A DNA stretch of 56,974 nt from assembly GCA_016193395.1 (NCBI GenBank), contig JACPSH010000051.1, positions 1 through 56,974 of the forward strand, given 5' to 3'. Of this stretch, positions 6,936 through 15,514 are shown piece by piece; the stretch's first letter is position 1; every line of letters begins with the position of its first letter. A program made the position numbers and the translations under genes. Under the pieces are notes generated by a model, which made no database searches, was not told the DNA's origin, and was given only the letters and a program-made list of their open reading frames with translations. Origin of the DNA: Gammaproteobacteria bacterium. GTDB lineage: Bacteria > Pseudomonadota > Gammaproteobacteria > Eutrophobiales > Eutrophobiaceae.

Positions 6936-9338
6936 ATGAAGCCGAAGATCATTGCGTCTTTAATCTATATCTGGGCAATGTACCTGCCAGCGGGGAATGC
7001 ACAGGAACAACCTACACACACCGCAGTGGTAGGTCTGGAAGAGATTGTCGTTACGGCCCGTAAGAGAGAGGAATCTATGATGGAGATTCCGGAGTCCGTC
7101 AGCGCCATGTCCAGTTTCGAAATGGAAATGGCCAACGTGGACCAAATAAATGACATCGGTGGCCGGATTCCAAACCTCACGCTTACGACGCGGGCCGATG
7201 GCTACCCCAATGTCACAATTCGTGGCGTCGGTTCGTTCGGCAATACGCTGGGTGTGGGATTCTTTGTGGATGGAGTGCAGGTGATTTCGGATGCATCGGT
7301 GAAATTCGGAGACATAGAAAGACTGGAGGTACTCAAAGGTCCCCAGGGCACGCTCTATGGCGGAAGCAATGTCGGCGGGGCGATCAAGCTGATCACCAGG
7401 CGGCCGGACCTCGGGCAACGAGACGGGAATGTGATGGTTACGGTGGGTGACCAGGATACGCGCAATTTCCAGGGCTCGGTCAGCATGCCTCTTGTCAAGG
7501 ACCGGCTTGCCGTCCGCATTTTTGGTTATCACGAGGAGGACGACGGCTTTCTCAAGGCGAGCAATTCAACTCGACTGAATGGCGAATCCAATACCCACAT
7601 TCCGCTGCCGGGGGGCGGGACGACCGACGCCTTCTGGCCCACCAATAACGTGTGCAACGCGCCGTTCGCAACGCCGACGAACTGCGACATTCCGGACATC
7701 GCGCTGAAATGGCGCAGCCGCCCGAATGAGCGCGACGAGAACGGGATTCGCTTGTCGGTGCTCGCCCAGATCACGGACAACATCGAGTTCTTCGGCACGG
7801 CCCGTTATAACGAAACGGACACGGGCGCCAACAATTGGCGCTTCGAAGATCCGGAGCAACTGACCTTCAGTCATGAGCGAGATCTGACCTTTGCCGGCAG
7901 GCTCGAGCGGCGGACCTATGCGGGCACCTGGGAATTCAATTGGGACGCTGGCCCCGTCCTGCTGACCTATCTGGGGTCTTTCACCGACTTTCAGCGTTTC
8001 GAGACCACAGATCTGGACGTCTCAGTCGAAGTGGGCTTCGATCTGTATCGCCCGGAATGGACGAAATTTCCCACGCACGAACTGCGCATAACGTCGACGG
8101 ACGAAGGCCCGTTCAAATGGTTGGGCGGTCTTTACACATCCAAGAAGCGAAACGACTGGGATACCTTCGCGAATTTCTACAACACGACCAGCGTGCTGAC
8201 CGGGGCCCCATTCGGTCCGGGCGGCGCTCCGCTTGCCCCTGGTGCGCTGGCGATACTTGACACAGTGCTGGGAGATACGTCGTTGCCGCCGACGCTTGCC
8301 GACGAACAATTGGTCAGGATCTATTTTCCGTTCGAGAACAGATACAGGGAAATTCAGCACATCGGCGCATTCGTCAATGGCAGTTATGAGTTTCTGGATC
8401 ACTGGGAACTGAGCTTGGGTATACGCGCCGACTACTGGTCGTCGGATACCGAAGATCGAGATGCCGCCCTGTATGGAACCGGGGTGCCGTACCTGAAGCA
8501 GAGCGAAACCGAGTACCTGCCGAAAGCGTCGCTGTCCTACACCTTCGATGACGGAACGTTAGCGTATTTCACTTTTGCCAAGGGATACGAGCCGGGAGGA
8601 TACAACCTTTACAATCCGGTGGGCGTGCCGCTGCTGAATCCCTTCACGGAGGAGGAGGCCACCAGTTACGAGCTGGGCGTCAAGGCCAGCCTGTTGGAAG
8701 ATACCTTGGAAACGAACCTCGCCGGCTTCTACATCGACTACAAGGACAGGCAGTTCGAAATTCAGCAGCAGATCGCCATCGGTGGTATTGTCGAAAATAT
8801 CCTCAACGCCGGCGATTCGAGGCAATATGGCGCCGAGTTCGAATTTCACTGGCAGCCGATTGAACACCTGCTCGTCACGGGCGGCGCGGGTTGGGTCCAT
8901 GCCGAGTTCAAGGAAGGCAGTCAGGTCATCAACGTCAACAGCGGCGTTACCGCGCTGGACGAGGACAATTTCCCGCCCTGGATCAACAAGTACAGCTATA
9001 ACCTGTCAGGTCAATACACCCATCCTCTGACGGACAATCTGACGCTGAACGCGAGACTGGATTGGTTGGGAAAGGGCCCGTTCTGGTTCAACATGGAAAA
9101 TACTGCGAAGAATCCGGGTTGGGACGTGGTCAACGCCCGGATTGCAATCGATCTCGGCGAAACCTGGACGCTGGGATTCAACGCGGAGAATATCTTCGAT
9201 GAGGATTATTATGTCGACGGGTCGATATGGCCGGGTGACGCAGTGCCGGGTACGCCGGCACCCAGTTTCGATCCCGTGATTGGAACGCTGGGTCAGCCAC
9301 AAAGACTGACCGTGGACTTGCGCGCACGATTCTGGTGA
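6936..9338 (+). CDS. TonB-dependent outer membrane receptor
   Basis: This 800-residue receptor has a signal peptide (MKPKIIASLIYIWAMYLPAGNA), a TonB-box-like EEIVVTARKREES, and a plug domain (residues ~45-160: IPNLTLTTRADG, TIRGVG, GFFVDGV, IERLEVLKGPQGTLYGGSNVGGAIKLITRRP). A 22-strand barrel follows, ending LRARFW with a terminal aromatic residue as expected for BAM insertion. The plug ends typically, but GG-S-N replaces the usual G-R-N. TonB-ExbBD-powered import of a scarce ligand is the expected role. Position between an AraC regulator and the BKACE/MoxR/VWA/NicO genes suggests uptake of that pathway's substrate or of a metal complex. The ligand cannot be read from sequence. Confidence 0.93.
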   Translation: MKPKIIASLIYIWAMYLPAGNAQEQPTHTAVVGLEEIVVTARKREESMMEIPESVSAMSSFEMEMANVDQINDIGGRIPNLTLTTRADGYPNVTIRGVGSFGNTLGVGFFVDGVQVISDASVKFGDIERLEVLKGPQGTLYGGSNVGGAIKLITRRPDLGQRDGNVMVTVGDQDTRNFQGSVSMPLVKDRLAVRIFGYHEEDDGFLKASNSTRLNGESNTHIPLPGGGTTDAFWPTNNVCNAPFATPTNCDIPDIALKWRSRPNERDENGIRLSVLAQITDNIEFFGTARYNETDTGANNWRFEDPEQLTFSHERDLTFAGRLERRTYAGTWEFNWDAGPVLLTYLGSFTDFQRFETTDLDVSVEVGFDLYRPEWTKFPTHELRITSTDEGPFKWLGGLYTSKKRNDWDTFANFYNTTSVLTGAPFGPGGAPLAPGALAILDTVLGDTSLPPTLADEQLVRIYFPFENRYREIQHIGAFVNGSYEFLDHWELSLGIRADYWSSDTEDRDAALYGTGVPYLKQSETEYLPKASLSYTFDDGTLAYFTFAKGYEPGGYNLYNPVGVPLLNPFTEEEATSYELGVKASLLEDTLETNLAGFYIDYKDRQFEIQQQIAIGGIVENILNAGDSRQYGAEFEFHWQPIEHLLVTGGAGWVHAEFKEGSQVINVNSGVTALDEDNFPPWINKYSYNLSGQYTHPLTDNLTLNARLDWLGKGPFWFNMENTAKNPGWDVVNARIAIDLGETWTLGFNAENIFDEDYYVDGSIWPGDAVPGTPAPSFDPVIGTLGQPQRLTVDLRARFW

Positions 9339-9519
9339 GCGCGTAGCGCCGGTTGCAGATACGGACCGGTTCGACATCCGATCCGTCCGGAACGATTGCA
9401 CTAATGGCAGGGTCGACTTGCCGTGAAGAACAAGAATTCTCGATGCACATTCAGTAGATTCCCGCACATCCACGAAGTCCGCCGCCCTTGGCGGCCGAGG
9501 CGATGATTTGGGGGCGTTC

Positions 9520-10560
9520 ATGGCAAAGCGCGATAAAGTCAACTGGAAATATATTGAAGAACTGAAGAAATCCGAGGAATTCAAGACACATTGGATTCCT
9601 TACGGGCTTCCCGAGATCGTCGATCCTTTCACGTCGAAGTACGGCGACATCGAGGTGTATCCAAAGTGGGATGTGTCCGAAAAAGTCGTCATTTCCCAGA
9701 CGATCAACGGCGCGTTCTACAGCAAGCGGGCAAATCCTAACATCCCCGTATCTCCGGACGAGATTATCAAGTCAGCCAGGGAGTGTGCGCTCCTCAACCC
9801 AAGCACTGTGCACGTCCATGTTCGTGATAAACAGGGGTACAATGTGCTGGATCCGGAGCTTTTCCACCGTTGCATCGACCCTGTGCGGGAGGAGTTCTCG
9901 CTTCCGGTATATGACGGCTGCATGGTCCCGTTCCAGGAGGGCGAATGGGATCGAATGGTCACCGTACTCACCGACCGCTTGCTCGAGGTGACGCCGGTAA
10001 ACACGACTGCCTGCTATTGCGGCGATACACTGTTTGCCAAACCGCCTCATGTGATGATCGAGAAAACGCGCCTGTGCCAGGAATTGGGAGTCAAGCCACA
10101 GGTGGCGGTGTATTCGGATGGGGACGTCGATAATGCGCACCGTTACCTGATCAAGACCGGGCTTCTGGAGAAGCCGTATTTCTGGATCATCCTCGCCACT
10201 CTCCCCGGCGGCAGTCCGATGCACAACCCCAGGCAGATGGTCCACACACTCATGCATCTTTGCGAGCTGATATATGACATCGACCGGGATTCCGTCATCG
10301 TCGTGTGTGCGGCAGGACGGGCCTCTTCCTATCTCGCGGTTCTGGCCATGTTGCTCGGACTGCATGTGCGCGTGGGCATGGAAGATACGATATGGGAATT
10401 GCCCCACAAGGATGCGCTAATCAAGTCCAACGCGGAATGTTTCAGAAAATACAAACTCATCGCGCAACTCTTGGGTCGTGAAGTGGCGGACGGAAACGAG
10501 TATCGCGAACTGATTGGCCTCCCGGTCCGCGACGAAGCGGGCAGGTCGGCCAGGGCGTAA
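9520..10560 (+). CDS. BKACE-family (DUF849) beta-keto acid cleavage enzyme, divergent with N-terminal extension
   Basis: BKACE enzymes are TIM barrels that use a divalent metal to cleave a beta-keto acid with acetyl-CoA, giving acetoacetate and a new CoA ester. Diagnostic parts are KVVISQTINGAF (strand 1), NPNIPVSPDEIIKSARECA, the metal-binding HVHVRD (residues 98-103), and RVGMEDTIWELP near the C-terminus, where the Glu is the usual further metal ligand, then LLGREVADGNEYRELIGLP. At 346 residues it is longer than the usual 270-310 because of about 50 extra N-terminal residues (VNWKYIEELKKSEEFKTHW). Start: ATG 9520 with gggggcg upstream; a TTG at 9508 is in frame. The next three genes suggest metal delivery to this enzyme. 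The substrate is unknown. Confidence 0.85.
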   Translation: MAKRDKVNWKYIEELKKSEEFKTHWIPYGLPEIVDPFTSKYGDIEVYPKWDVSEKVVISQTINGAFYSKRANPNIPVSPDEIIKSARECALLNPSTVHVHVRDKQGYNVLDPELFHRCIDPVREEFSLPVYDGCMVPFQEGEWDRMVTVLTDRLLEVTPVNTTACYCGDTLFAKPPHVMIEKTRLCQELGVKPQVAVYSDGDVDNAHRYLIKTGLLEKPYFWIILATLPGGSPMHNPRQMVHTLMHLCELIYDIDRDSVIVVCAAGRASSYLAVLAMLLGLHVRVGMEDTIWELPHKDALIKSNAECFRKYKLIAQLLGREVADGNEYRELIGLPVRDEAGRSARA

Positions 10561-10633
10561 CGGGCCGCCGCGGTTTGCCCAGTCTTTCCGTGACGATCAA
10601 CTTGAACAAGCTGTTGCACTGACAGCCGGACGC

Positions 10634-11599
10634 ATGCGCGAGTTATCTGAACGGATAGGCCGGCGACTGGTCGGCCGGCACAGGGAAGTCATGGTCATCC
10701 TTGCGGCCCTGCAAACCGGACGCAACCTGTTTCTGGAAGGTCCCCCCGGTACTTCGAAGTCCACGATCCTGAAGGCAGTAGTCGAAGAACTCGGCCGCCC
10801 ATTCTACTGGGTCACCGGAAACAGCGATCTGACCGCGACTAAGCTGCTCGGTTATTTTGATCCTGCCCTGATCCTGTCGAAAGGGTACCGGCCGGAAGAT
10901 TTTGAATATGGTGCGCTGACGCTCGCGATGAAAGAAGGCGGAATCCTGTACGTGGAGGAATTCAACCGACTTCCGGACGATACAAGCAATGCCTTTGTGA
11001 CCGCTATGTCCGAACGGGCCATACCGGTTCCGAGACTGGGCACGGTGAGGGCCCAGCCGGAATTCGGCATCGTGGCCTCGCTCAATCCATATGACGATGT
11101 CGGCACCTTGCGCATTAGCCGTGCGCTGCGTGACAGATTCTGCTCCCTGTGGATGGACTATCAGAGCAAGGACGAGGAAAAGGAGATTGTGTCGCGGCAG
11201 ATCGCCGGTATGCCCGTTCCCGCTTGGCTAGACGTTCCCGCCCTCATCGATGTCGCCGTGGAATCCTGCCGCCGTACCCGGACCCATGAAGACGTCCATC
11301 TGGGCGCTTCCGTGCGAGGCGCGATCGACATGACGCTCGTTGCGATGCAGTTGCTCGCCAATCATAAAGGCGGAGCCGGAATGGAGAATCGTTCCGGTCT
11401 GATCCGAATGGCAGCCCACGCGGCCCTGCGCGACAAGATTCGCCTGAATGACGTCAGCGAGCGCAGGGCAGATGATGTCATAGACGACATCTGGACCGCG
11501 CTGGCGGCTGAGTTGCCAATGGACGCCAACGAGTTCTGGCAGGTGGGTTTGCGGGACGGCGTAAAAAAAAAGCCGGAAGAGATGCGATTGACGTACTAA
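10634..11599 (+). CDS. MoxR-type AAA+ ATPase
   Basis: With the ATG at 10634 this is a 321-residue AAA+ protein. It has Walker A GPPGTSKST (residues 36-44), a Walker B with EE in place of DE (GGILYVEEFNRLPDD), sensor-1 VASLNPYDDVG and an arginine-finger region SRALRDRFC. MoxR ATPases such as NorQ and CbbQ work with a VWA partner to insert metal or remodel an enzyme's active site. A TTG start at 10514, overlapping the BKACE gene by 47 bp, would add 40 residues; neither start has a strong ribosome site. The VWA partner follows 17 bp downstream, so the pair is almost certainly co-expressed. The likely client is the BKACE enzyme just upstream, by inference. Confidence 0.87.
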   Translation: MRELSERIGRRLVGRHREVMVILAALQTGRNLFLEGPPGTSKSTILKAVVEELGRPFYWVTGNSDLTATKLLGYFDPALILSKGYRPEDFEYGALTLAMKEGGILYVEEFNRLPDDTSNAFVTAMSERAIPVPRLGTVRAQPEFGIVASLNPYDDVGTLRISRALRDRFCSLWMDYQSKDEEKEIVSRQIAGMPVPAWLDVPALIDVAVESCRRTRTHEDVHLGASVRGAIDMTLVAMQLLANHKGGAGMENRSGLIRMAAHAALRDKIRLNDVSERRADDVIDDIWTALAAELPMDANEFWQVGLRDGVKKKPEEMRLTY

Positions 11600-11616
11600 C
11601 CGGGGACCATCTGCAT

Positions 11617-12672
11617 TTGGCGGAGGGATCGGATGCGCCAACCCGGGTGCAGCATTCTCCAAGGCGAATTCTCACGGCGGCCGAGCAGAGGCTTCTCTCT
11701 CATCATCCAGGCACAGCAGCGGAACACAGGCACAACCTGAACGCCCCGCTGGACCGCAAAACCGACCGCCTCCTGCGCGAAGGGGGGCTCGAAGACGTCA
11801 TTGCCCTGGCCGAGATTGCGCCGGGCCGCGTGGCCGAGGCGATGGCTCGCAACCGGCTCGTGCTCGATCATTTCCACGACCATGACGCGCACGCAAGGCT
11901 CCTGGCCCTTACCTGGGATGCACTCGATCCGGAAATGCGCGCCAGAAACCTCAGGCGCATGCTGATGATGATCCAGAAGATGGCGAGGAAGGTCTCGCCG
12001 GCGGCCCGGAGATACGACGGTGCCGAGGAATCCGTGCCCTACCGGTTTGTCGGGGAAGAACTGGATGTGGACGCGTCGATTGACAGGCTGGTCGCAAACG
12101 CAAGGATTCAGCACGGCAAGTTCGCAGCGACCCGTCACTCGGACTTTTACGTAATGGAACGGTCGCGCCGCCCCCGCGCCTTTGCCGTGATGCTTGACGA
12201 GAGCCGATCCATGAGAGGATCGAAATCCGTGGCGGCAGCGCTGGTCGCCGCAGTGCTGCTTCTAAATCTAAGACCGGAGGATGCGTACGCAGTAATCGGA
12301 TTCGCGGAGCATGCGCGCGTCATCCGGTCCATGGGACAGCGCCGGGACCGGGATCGGACGCTGCACGATATTCTTGAGATGAGGCCGAGCGGATGCACAG
12401 ATGTCGCCGCGGGTCTCGAATCCGGTCTGATTGAATTGCACAAGGTCGGCACGTCGCAACGCATCGGCATCCTGGTCTCCGACGGCTGGCTGAATACGGG
12501 ACATGATCCGATGCCCCTGGTGCGGCGTTTCAAGCGGCTGCACGTCATCGAACTGCCCGGAGGCGATCACAAAGTGTGCGCCGACATTGCGGCGGCCGGG
12601 AGGGGTGTCATGACGGCGGTACGGGATGTGTCGCAGGTTCCCGCGGCAGTGCACCAATGCCTGGCCGCGTGA
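11617..12672 (+). CDS. VWA-domain protein, MoxR partner (NorD/CbbO/CoxE-like role)
   Basis: This 351-residue cytosolic protein has a helical N-terminal half of about 180 residues. A C-terminal von Willebrand A domain begins FAVMLDESRSM with an intact MIDAS (Asp194-x-Ser196-x-Ser198). The later MIDAS residues appear as SGCTDVAAGL and LVSDGW. There is no signal peptide or membrane segment. The start is taken at TTG 11617 with gggga upstream; GTG 11647 is an alternative. MoxR-VWA pairs act as chaperone machines for metal-centre insertion, for example NorQ/NorD on nitric oxide reductase and CbbQ/CbbO on Rubisco. The target here is unassigned but should be encoded nearby. Confidence 0.83.
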   Translation: MAEGSDAPTRVQHSPRRILTAAEQRLLSHHPGTAAEHRHNLNAPLDRKTDRLLREGGLEDVIALAEIAPGRVAEAMARNRLVLDHFHDHDAHARLLALTWDALDPEMRARNLRRMLMMIQKMARKVSPAARRYDGAEESVPYRFVGEELDVDASIDRLVANARIQHGKFAATRHSDFYVMERSRRPRAFAVMLDESRSMRGSKSVAAALVAAVLLLNLRPEDAYAVIGFAEHARVIRSMGQRRDRDRTLHDILEMRPSGCTDVAAGLESGLIELHKVGTSQRIGILVSDGWLNTGHDPMPLVRRFKRLHVIELPGGDHKVCADIAAAGRGVMTAVRDVSQVPAAVHQCLAA

Positions 12673-12712
12673 GACTCCTTTCGCTGCGGTCTGATGCCGC
12701 TGGAATACGACG

Positions 12713-13465
12713 ATGCTGGGCATCCTGCTGATCGGCTTCGTCATTGGATTGTGGCATGCATTCGACCTGGACCATATCGGGGCGTTGATAACGTTCGTAG
12801 CCTCGCGGGACTCATCGCCAAGGCGGGCGGTCATTTATGGCGTGTTGTGGGCCCTCGGACACGCCTCGATGCTGATCCTGATGACCCTGCTGACGATCAC
12901 TTTTCACGTGGAGGTCTCGGGAGAAATCGCGTCCCTCATGGAGTTCATGGTTGGCGCATTGCTCGTCGTGCTCGCGCTGGACATGCTTCGCAGGATGGGA
13001 TCCATGACACTCCACTCGCATCATCACCCCCACCATGGCAATTCCATGCATGACCATTTCCATGTGCATTTTCAGTTGCAGGCGCACGGACATGATTCAC
13101 ATGCGCACCCGCACGTGGTCATGGATGGATATCATGTCAGGGCGTTGCTGGTCGGTCTGATGCACGGGATGGCTGGTTCGGCGGCACTGATGTTGCTCGT
13201 GGCGGGCACCGTGGCCTCGGCAGGCATGAGAATGCTGTACGTGGTGTTTTTCTCCCTGGGCGCGATGGCAGGAATGGCGGCGCTGTCGCTCGTCATTTCC
13301 ATGCAATTGCGGCGTTCGGCGCGGTGCTCGCTTGCACTTGCCGCAAGGGCACGTGGATGCGCTGCAGTCGTTATCCTTGCCATCGGGTTGTTCCTGATGT
13401 CAACGACGGATATCGCACCTGCAGCCGTGCAGGAATTCGCCGTGGACCTGGCGCACTGGCGTTGA
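12713..13465 (+). CDS. NicO/NiCoT-like nickel/cobalt permease with His-rich loop
   Basis: This 250-residue membrane protein has about six hydrophobic segments. The first carries HAFDLDHIGA (His15-His21), close to the NiCoT signature HAxDADHI that lines the metal path. A cytosolic loop at residues 101-134 holds about sixteen histidines with few other charged residues, the typical metal-sensing or storage loop of Ni/Co transporters and UreH-like proteins. It follows the VWA gene by 40 bp on the same strand. Its neighbours suggest it supplies a transition metal to the BKACE enzyme or to a MoxR/VWA client. Direction and metal (Ni, Co or Zn) cannot be read from the sequence. Confidence 0.82.
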   Translation: MLGILLIGFVIGLWHAFDLDHIGALITFVASRDSSPRRAVIYGVLWALGHASMLILMTLLTITFHVEVSGEIASLMEFMVGALLVVLALDMLRRMGSMTLHSHHHPHHGNSMHDHFHVHFQLQAHGHDSHAHPHVVMDGYHVRALLVGLMHGMAGSAALMLLVAGTVASAGMRMLYVVFFSLGAMAGMAALSLVISMQLRRSARCSLALAARARGCAAVVILAIGLFLMSTTDIAPAAVQEFAVDLAHWR

Positions 13466-13553
13466 GCTTCCATCCATGGGTGGCTGCGCGTCGCTGAGCC
13501 GGATACTGCGGCGCCAGGCGAGCCGCAATGCTTGAATGCAGGACCCGACCCCT

Positions 13554-13710
13554 AAGGAAGCTCTGAACAAGTCCGTCCTGGACTTGTCAGAGCACGGAAA
13601 ACGAAAAGTATGATTTTCGTTTTCCTTCATTTTCCAATCGCTTAGGCGATTGGAAAATGGCCATACGTCCATGTATGGCGGGAACCTCTGAACTTGTTCA
13701 GAGGTTCCCT
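13554..13710. repeat. Five-hairpin palindromic element with 19-bp terminal inverted repeats
   Basis: This 157-bp element is bounded by aaggaagctctgaacaagt (13554-13572) and the inverted acttgttcagaggttccct (13692-13710), 16 of 19 positions matching. Between and including the ends lie five consecutive hairpins: 13560-13593 (stem 7+7), 13596-13625 (perfect 12 bp), 13628-13659 (perfect 14 bp, loop ttag), 13661-13678 (6 bp) and 13680-13709 (perfect 14 bp, loop tt). The last overlaps the IclR stop codon. It separates two convergent operons, so it can also act as a bidirectional terminator. It looks like a MITE or complex REP unit. Confidence 0.85.
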
Positions 13711-14488
13711 AAACCTTCAGTGTCGCCTGGATCTCGGCGGCGGCCTTTTTCAGGACAGGCAGGAACTTCCTGACCATCGTTTCGATGGAGACGGTCGCGG
13801 CGTTCGTGCTGATGTTGATAGCCGCCACGACGTGATTGGCTGGATCCCGCACGGGCACGGCCAGCGACCGCAGTCCTTCTTCGAGTTCCTGGTCGACGAG
13901 GGCGTAACCCTGTTCGCGGATCTTGACCAGTTCCTTGCGCAAGGCCGACTTGCTCGTCACTGAAAACCGCGTCCGCGGTTCGAGCATGAGACCGCTCAGA
14001 AATTGCTCGCGTTCCTCTTCATCCTTGAAGGCCAGCAGCACGCGGCCCAGGGAGGTGTAGCTGGCGGGCAGGCGGGTGCCGACCTGGATGCCGGGCATGA
14101 GGATGCGCCGTGTGGAAGATCGCGCGAGATAGACGATGTCCGCCGTGTCCAGCACGGCGAGCGATGAGGATTCCCCGGTCTGCTCCGTGACCTGCTTCAG
14201 ATAGGGCTGCGAGCGTTCGGAGATCGGCATGGAAGCCATGAACGCGTAGCCGAGTTCCAGCACCTTGGGCGTGAGCCGGAACATGCGGTGGTTCTTCCGC
14301 ACGTAGCCCAGCTCCACCAGCGTCAACAGGAAGCGCCGCGCGCCGGCCCGCGTCAGCCGGGTCCGCCCCGCCACCTCGGTCAATGTCATCTCCGGGTAGT
14401 CGGCGTTGAACGCGCGCAGCACGCTCAATCCGCGGGCGAGCGATCCCACGAAATCGCGGATCTTTGCGCCTTGCGCGGACGATTCCAT
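13709..14488 (-). CDS. IclR-family transcriptional regulator (PcaR/PobR-like)
   Basis: This 259-residue IclR regulator has an N-terminal winged helix (residues ~12-70: FVGSLARGLSVLRAF, MTLTEVAGRTRLTRAGARRFLLTLVELGYV). The C-terminal effector domain follows (LPASYTSLGRVLLAF, EEGLRSLAVPVRDPANHVVAAINIS). The sequence is close to the PcaU/PcaR/PobR branch that controls aromatic acid catabolism. It is the last gene of the E2-E1alpha-E1beta operon, 3 bp after E1beta, so it should regulate that operon autogenously. A perfect 8+8 palindrome at 17931-17952 upstream of E2 is a good candidate operator. Its stop codon lies inside the five-hairpin element. Confidence 0.92.
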   Translation of the reverse strand: MESSAQGAKIRDFVGSLARGLSVLRAFNADYPEMTLTEVAGRTRLTRAGARRFLLTLVELGYVRKNHRMFRLTPKVLELGYAFMASMPISERSQPYLKQVTEQTGESSSLAVLDTADIVYLARSSTRRILMPGIQVGTRLPASYTSLGRVLLAFKDEEEREQFLSGLMLEPRTRFSVTSKSALRKELVKIREQGYALVDQELEEGLRSLAVPVRDPANHVVAAINISTNAATVSIETMVRKFLPVLKKAAAEIQATLKV

Positions 14489-14491
14489 GAA

Positions 14492-15499
14492 TTACGCAGC
14501 CATGACTTCGCGCACGGCCGCCTCGATCTGGCCGGTCGACGGCACGTAGAGTTTCTCCAGCACCGGCGACGCCGGCACGGGCGTGTGCGGAGCCGAAATC
14601 TTCCTCGGCGCGGCCTTCAGGGAAGCCAGCGCATTCAGCGCCACCACGCTGATGACTTCGGAGGCGAGATTGCACATCGGGTTGGCCTCGTCGACCGCCA
14701 CCAGCCGGCCGGTGTGCGCGACGCTCTCGACAATCACGTCCGTATCCAGCGGGGAGGTCGTCCTTGGATCGACTACCTCGACGGAGATGGTGCCCTTGAG
14801 CTTGTCCGCGACCTGGTTCGCGAGCTGCACCATCCGGCCGAAGGCGACGATGGTGACATCCGCGCCTTCGCGCGTAATCTTGGCCTCGCCGAAAGGGATG
14901 GTGTAGGGCTCATCCGGGACTTCATCCTGCGTGTCATATAGCAACTTGTGTTCGAGGAAGATGACCGGGTCGTCGTCGCGAATGGCCTGGGCCAGCAGTC
15001 CCTTGGCGTCATACGCGCAGGAGGGCAGCACGACCTTCAGGCCGGGGATATGCGTGAAGATCGGCCACAACGCCTGGGAGTGCTGCGCCGCGCACACGAG
15101 GCCGGCGCCGGTCATCGCCCGGATCACCATCGGCGTGCGCGCGTTGCCGCCGAACATGTAGCGGAACTTGGCGGCCTGGTTGTAAATCTGGTCGAAGCAG
15201 ACGCCGAAGAAATCCACGAACATCATTTCCGCGACCGGGCGCAAGCCGGTCAGCGCGGCGCCGGCGGCGGCGCCCATGATCGCGCTCTCCGAGATCGGCG
15301 TATCGATGACGCGCCTCTCGCCGAATTTCTGGTAGAGGCCGGCGGTCACGCCCATCATGCCGCCCGAGGATCCCGGCTTCTTGGCCGATCCGCCGTGACC
15401 GCCGACGATGTCCTCGCCGATGAGAATGACGGTCGGGTCGCGCTCCATTTCCTGGTGCAGCGCTTCGTTGATGGCCTGTCTGAAGGTTTTGACGCTCAT
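14492..15499 (-). CDS. acoB: 2-oxoacid/acetoin dehydrogenase E1 beta subunit (AcoB-like)
   Basis: This 335-residue E1beta carries VILIGEDIVGGHGGSAKKPG, the TPP-site IDTPISESAIMGAAAGAALTGLRPVAEMMFVDF, and the C-terminal transketolase-type domain (VEVVDPRTTSPLDTDVIVESVAHTGRLVAVDEANP). It pairs with the E1alpha encoded 15 bp upstream to form the thiamine-diphosphate decarboxylase of a dehydrogenase complex. Length and wording match acetoin dehydrogenase (AcoB) better than pyruvate or branched-chain E1beta, but the substrate is not proven. No E3 (dihydrolipoamide dehydrogenase) gene lies in the window, so the complex must borrow a housekeeping E3. Confidence 0.88.
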   Translation of the reverse strand: MSVKTFRQAINEALHQEMERDPTVILIGEDIVGGHGGSAKKPGSSGGMMGVTAGLYQKFGERRVIDTPISESAIMGAAAGAALTGLRPVAEMMFVDFFGVCFDQIYNQAAKFRYMFGGNARTPMVIRAMTGAGLVCAAQHSQALWPIFTHIPGLKVVLPSCAYDAKGLLAQAIRDDDPVIFLEHKLLYDTQDEVPDEPYTIPFGEAKITREGADVTIVAFGRMVQLANQVADKLKGTISVEVVDPRTTSPLDTDVIVESVAHTGRLVAVDEANPMCNLASEVISVVALNALASLKAAPRKISAPHTPVPASPVLEKLYVPSTGQIEAAVREVMAA

Positions 15500-15514
15500 C
15501 CTGGCATTCCTTTC

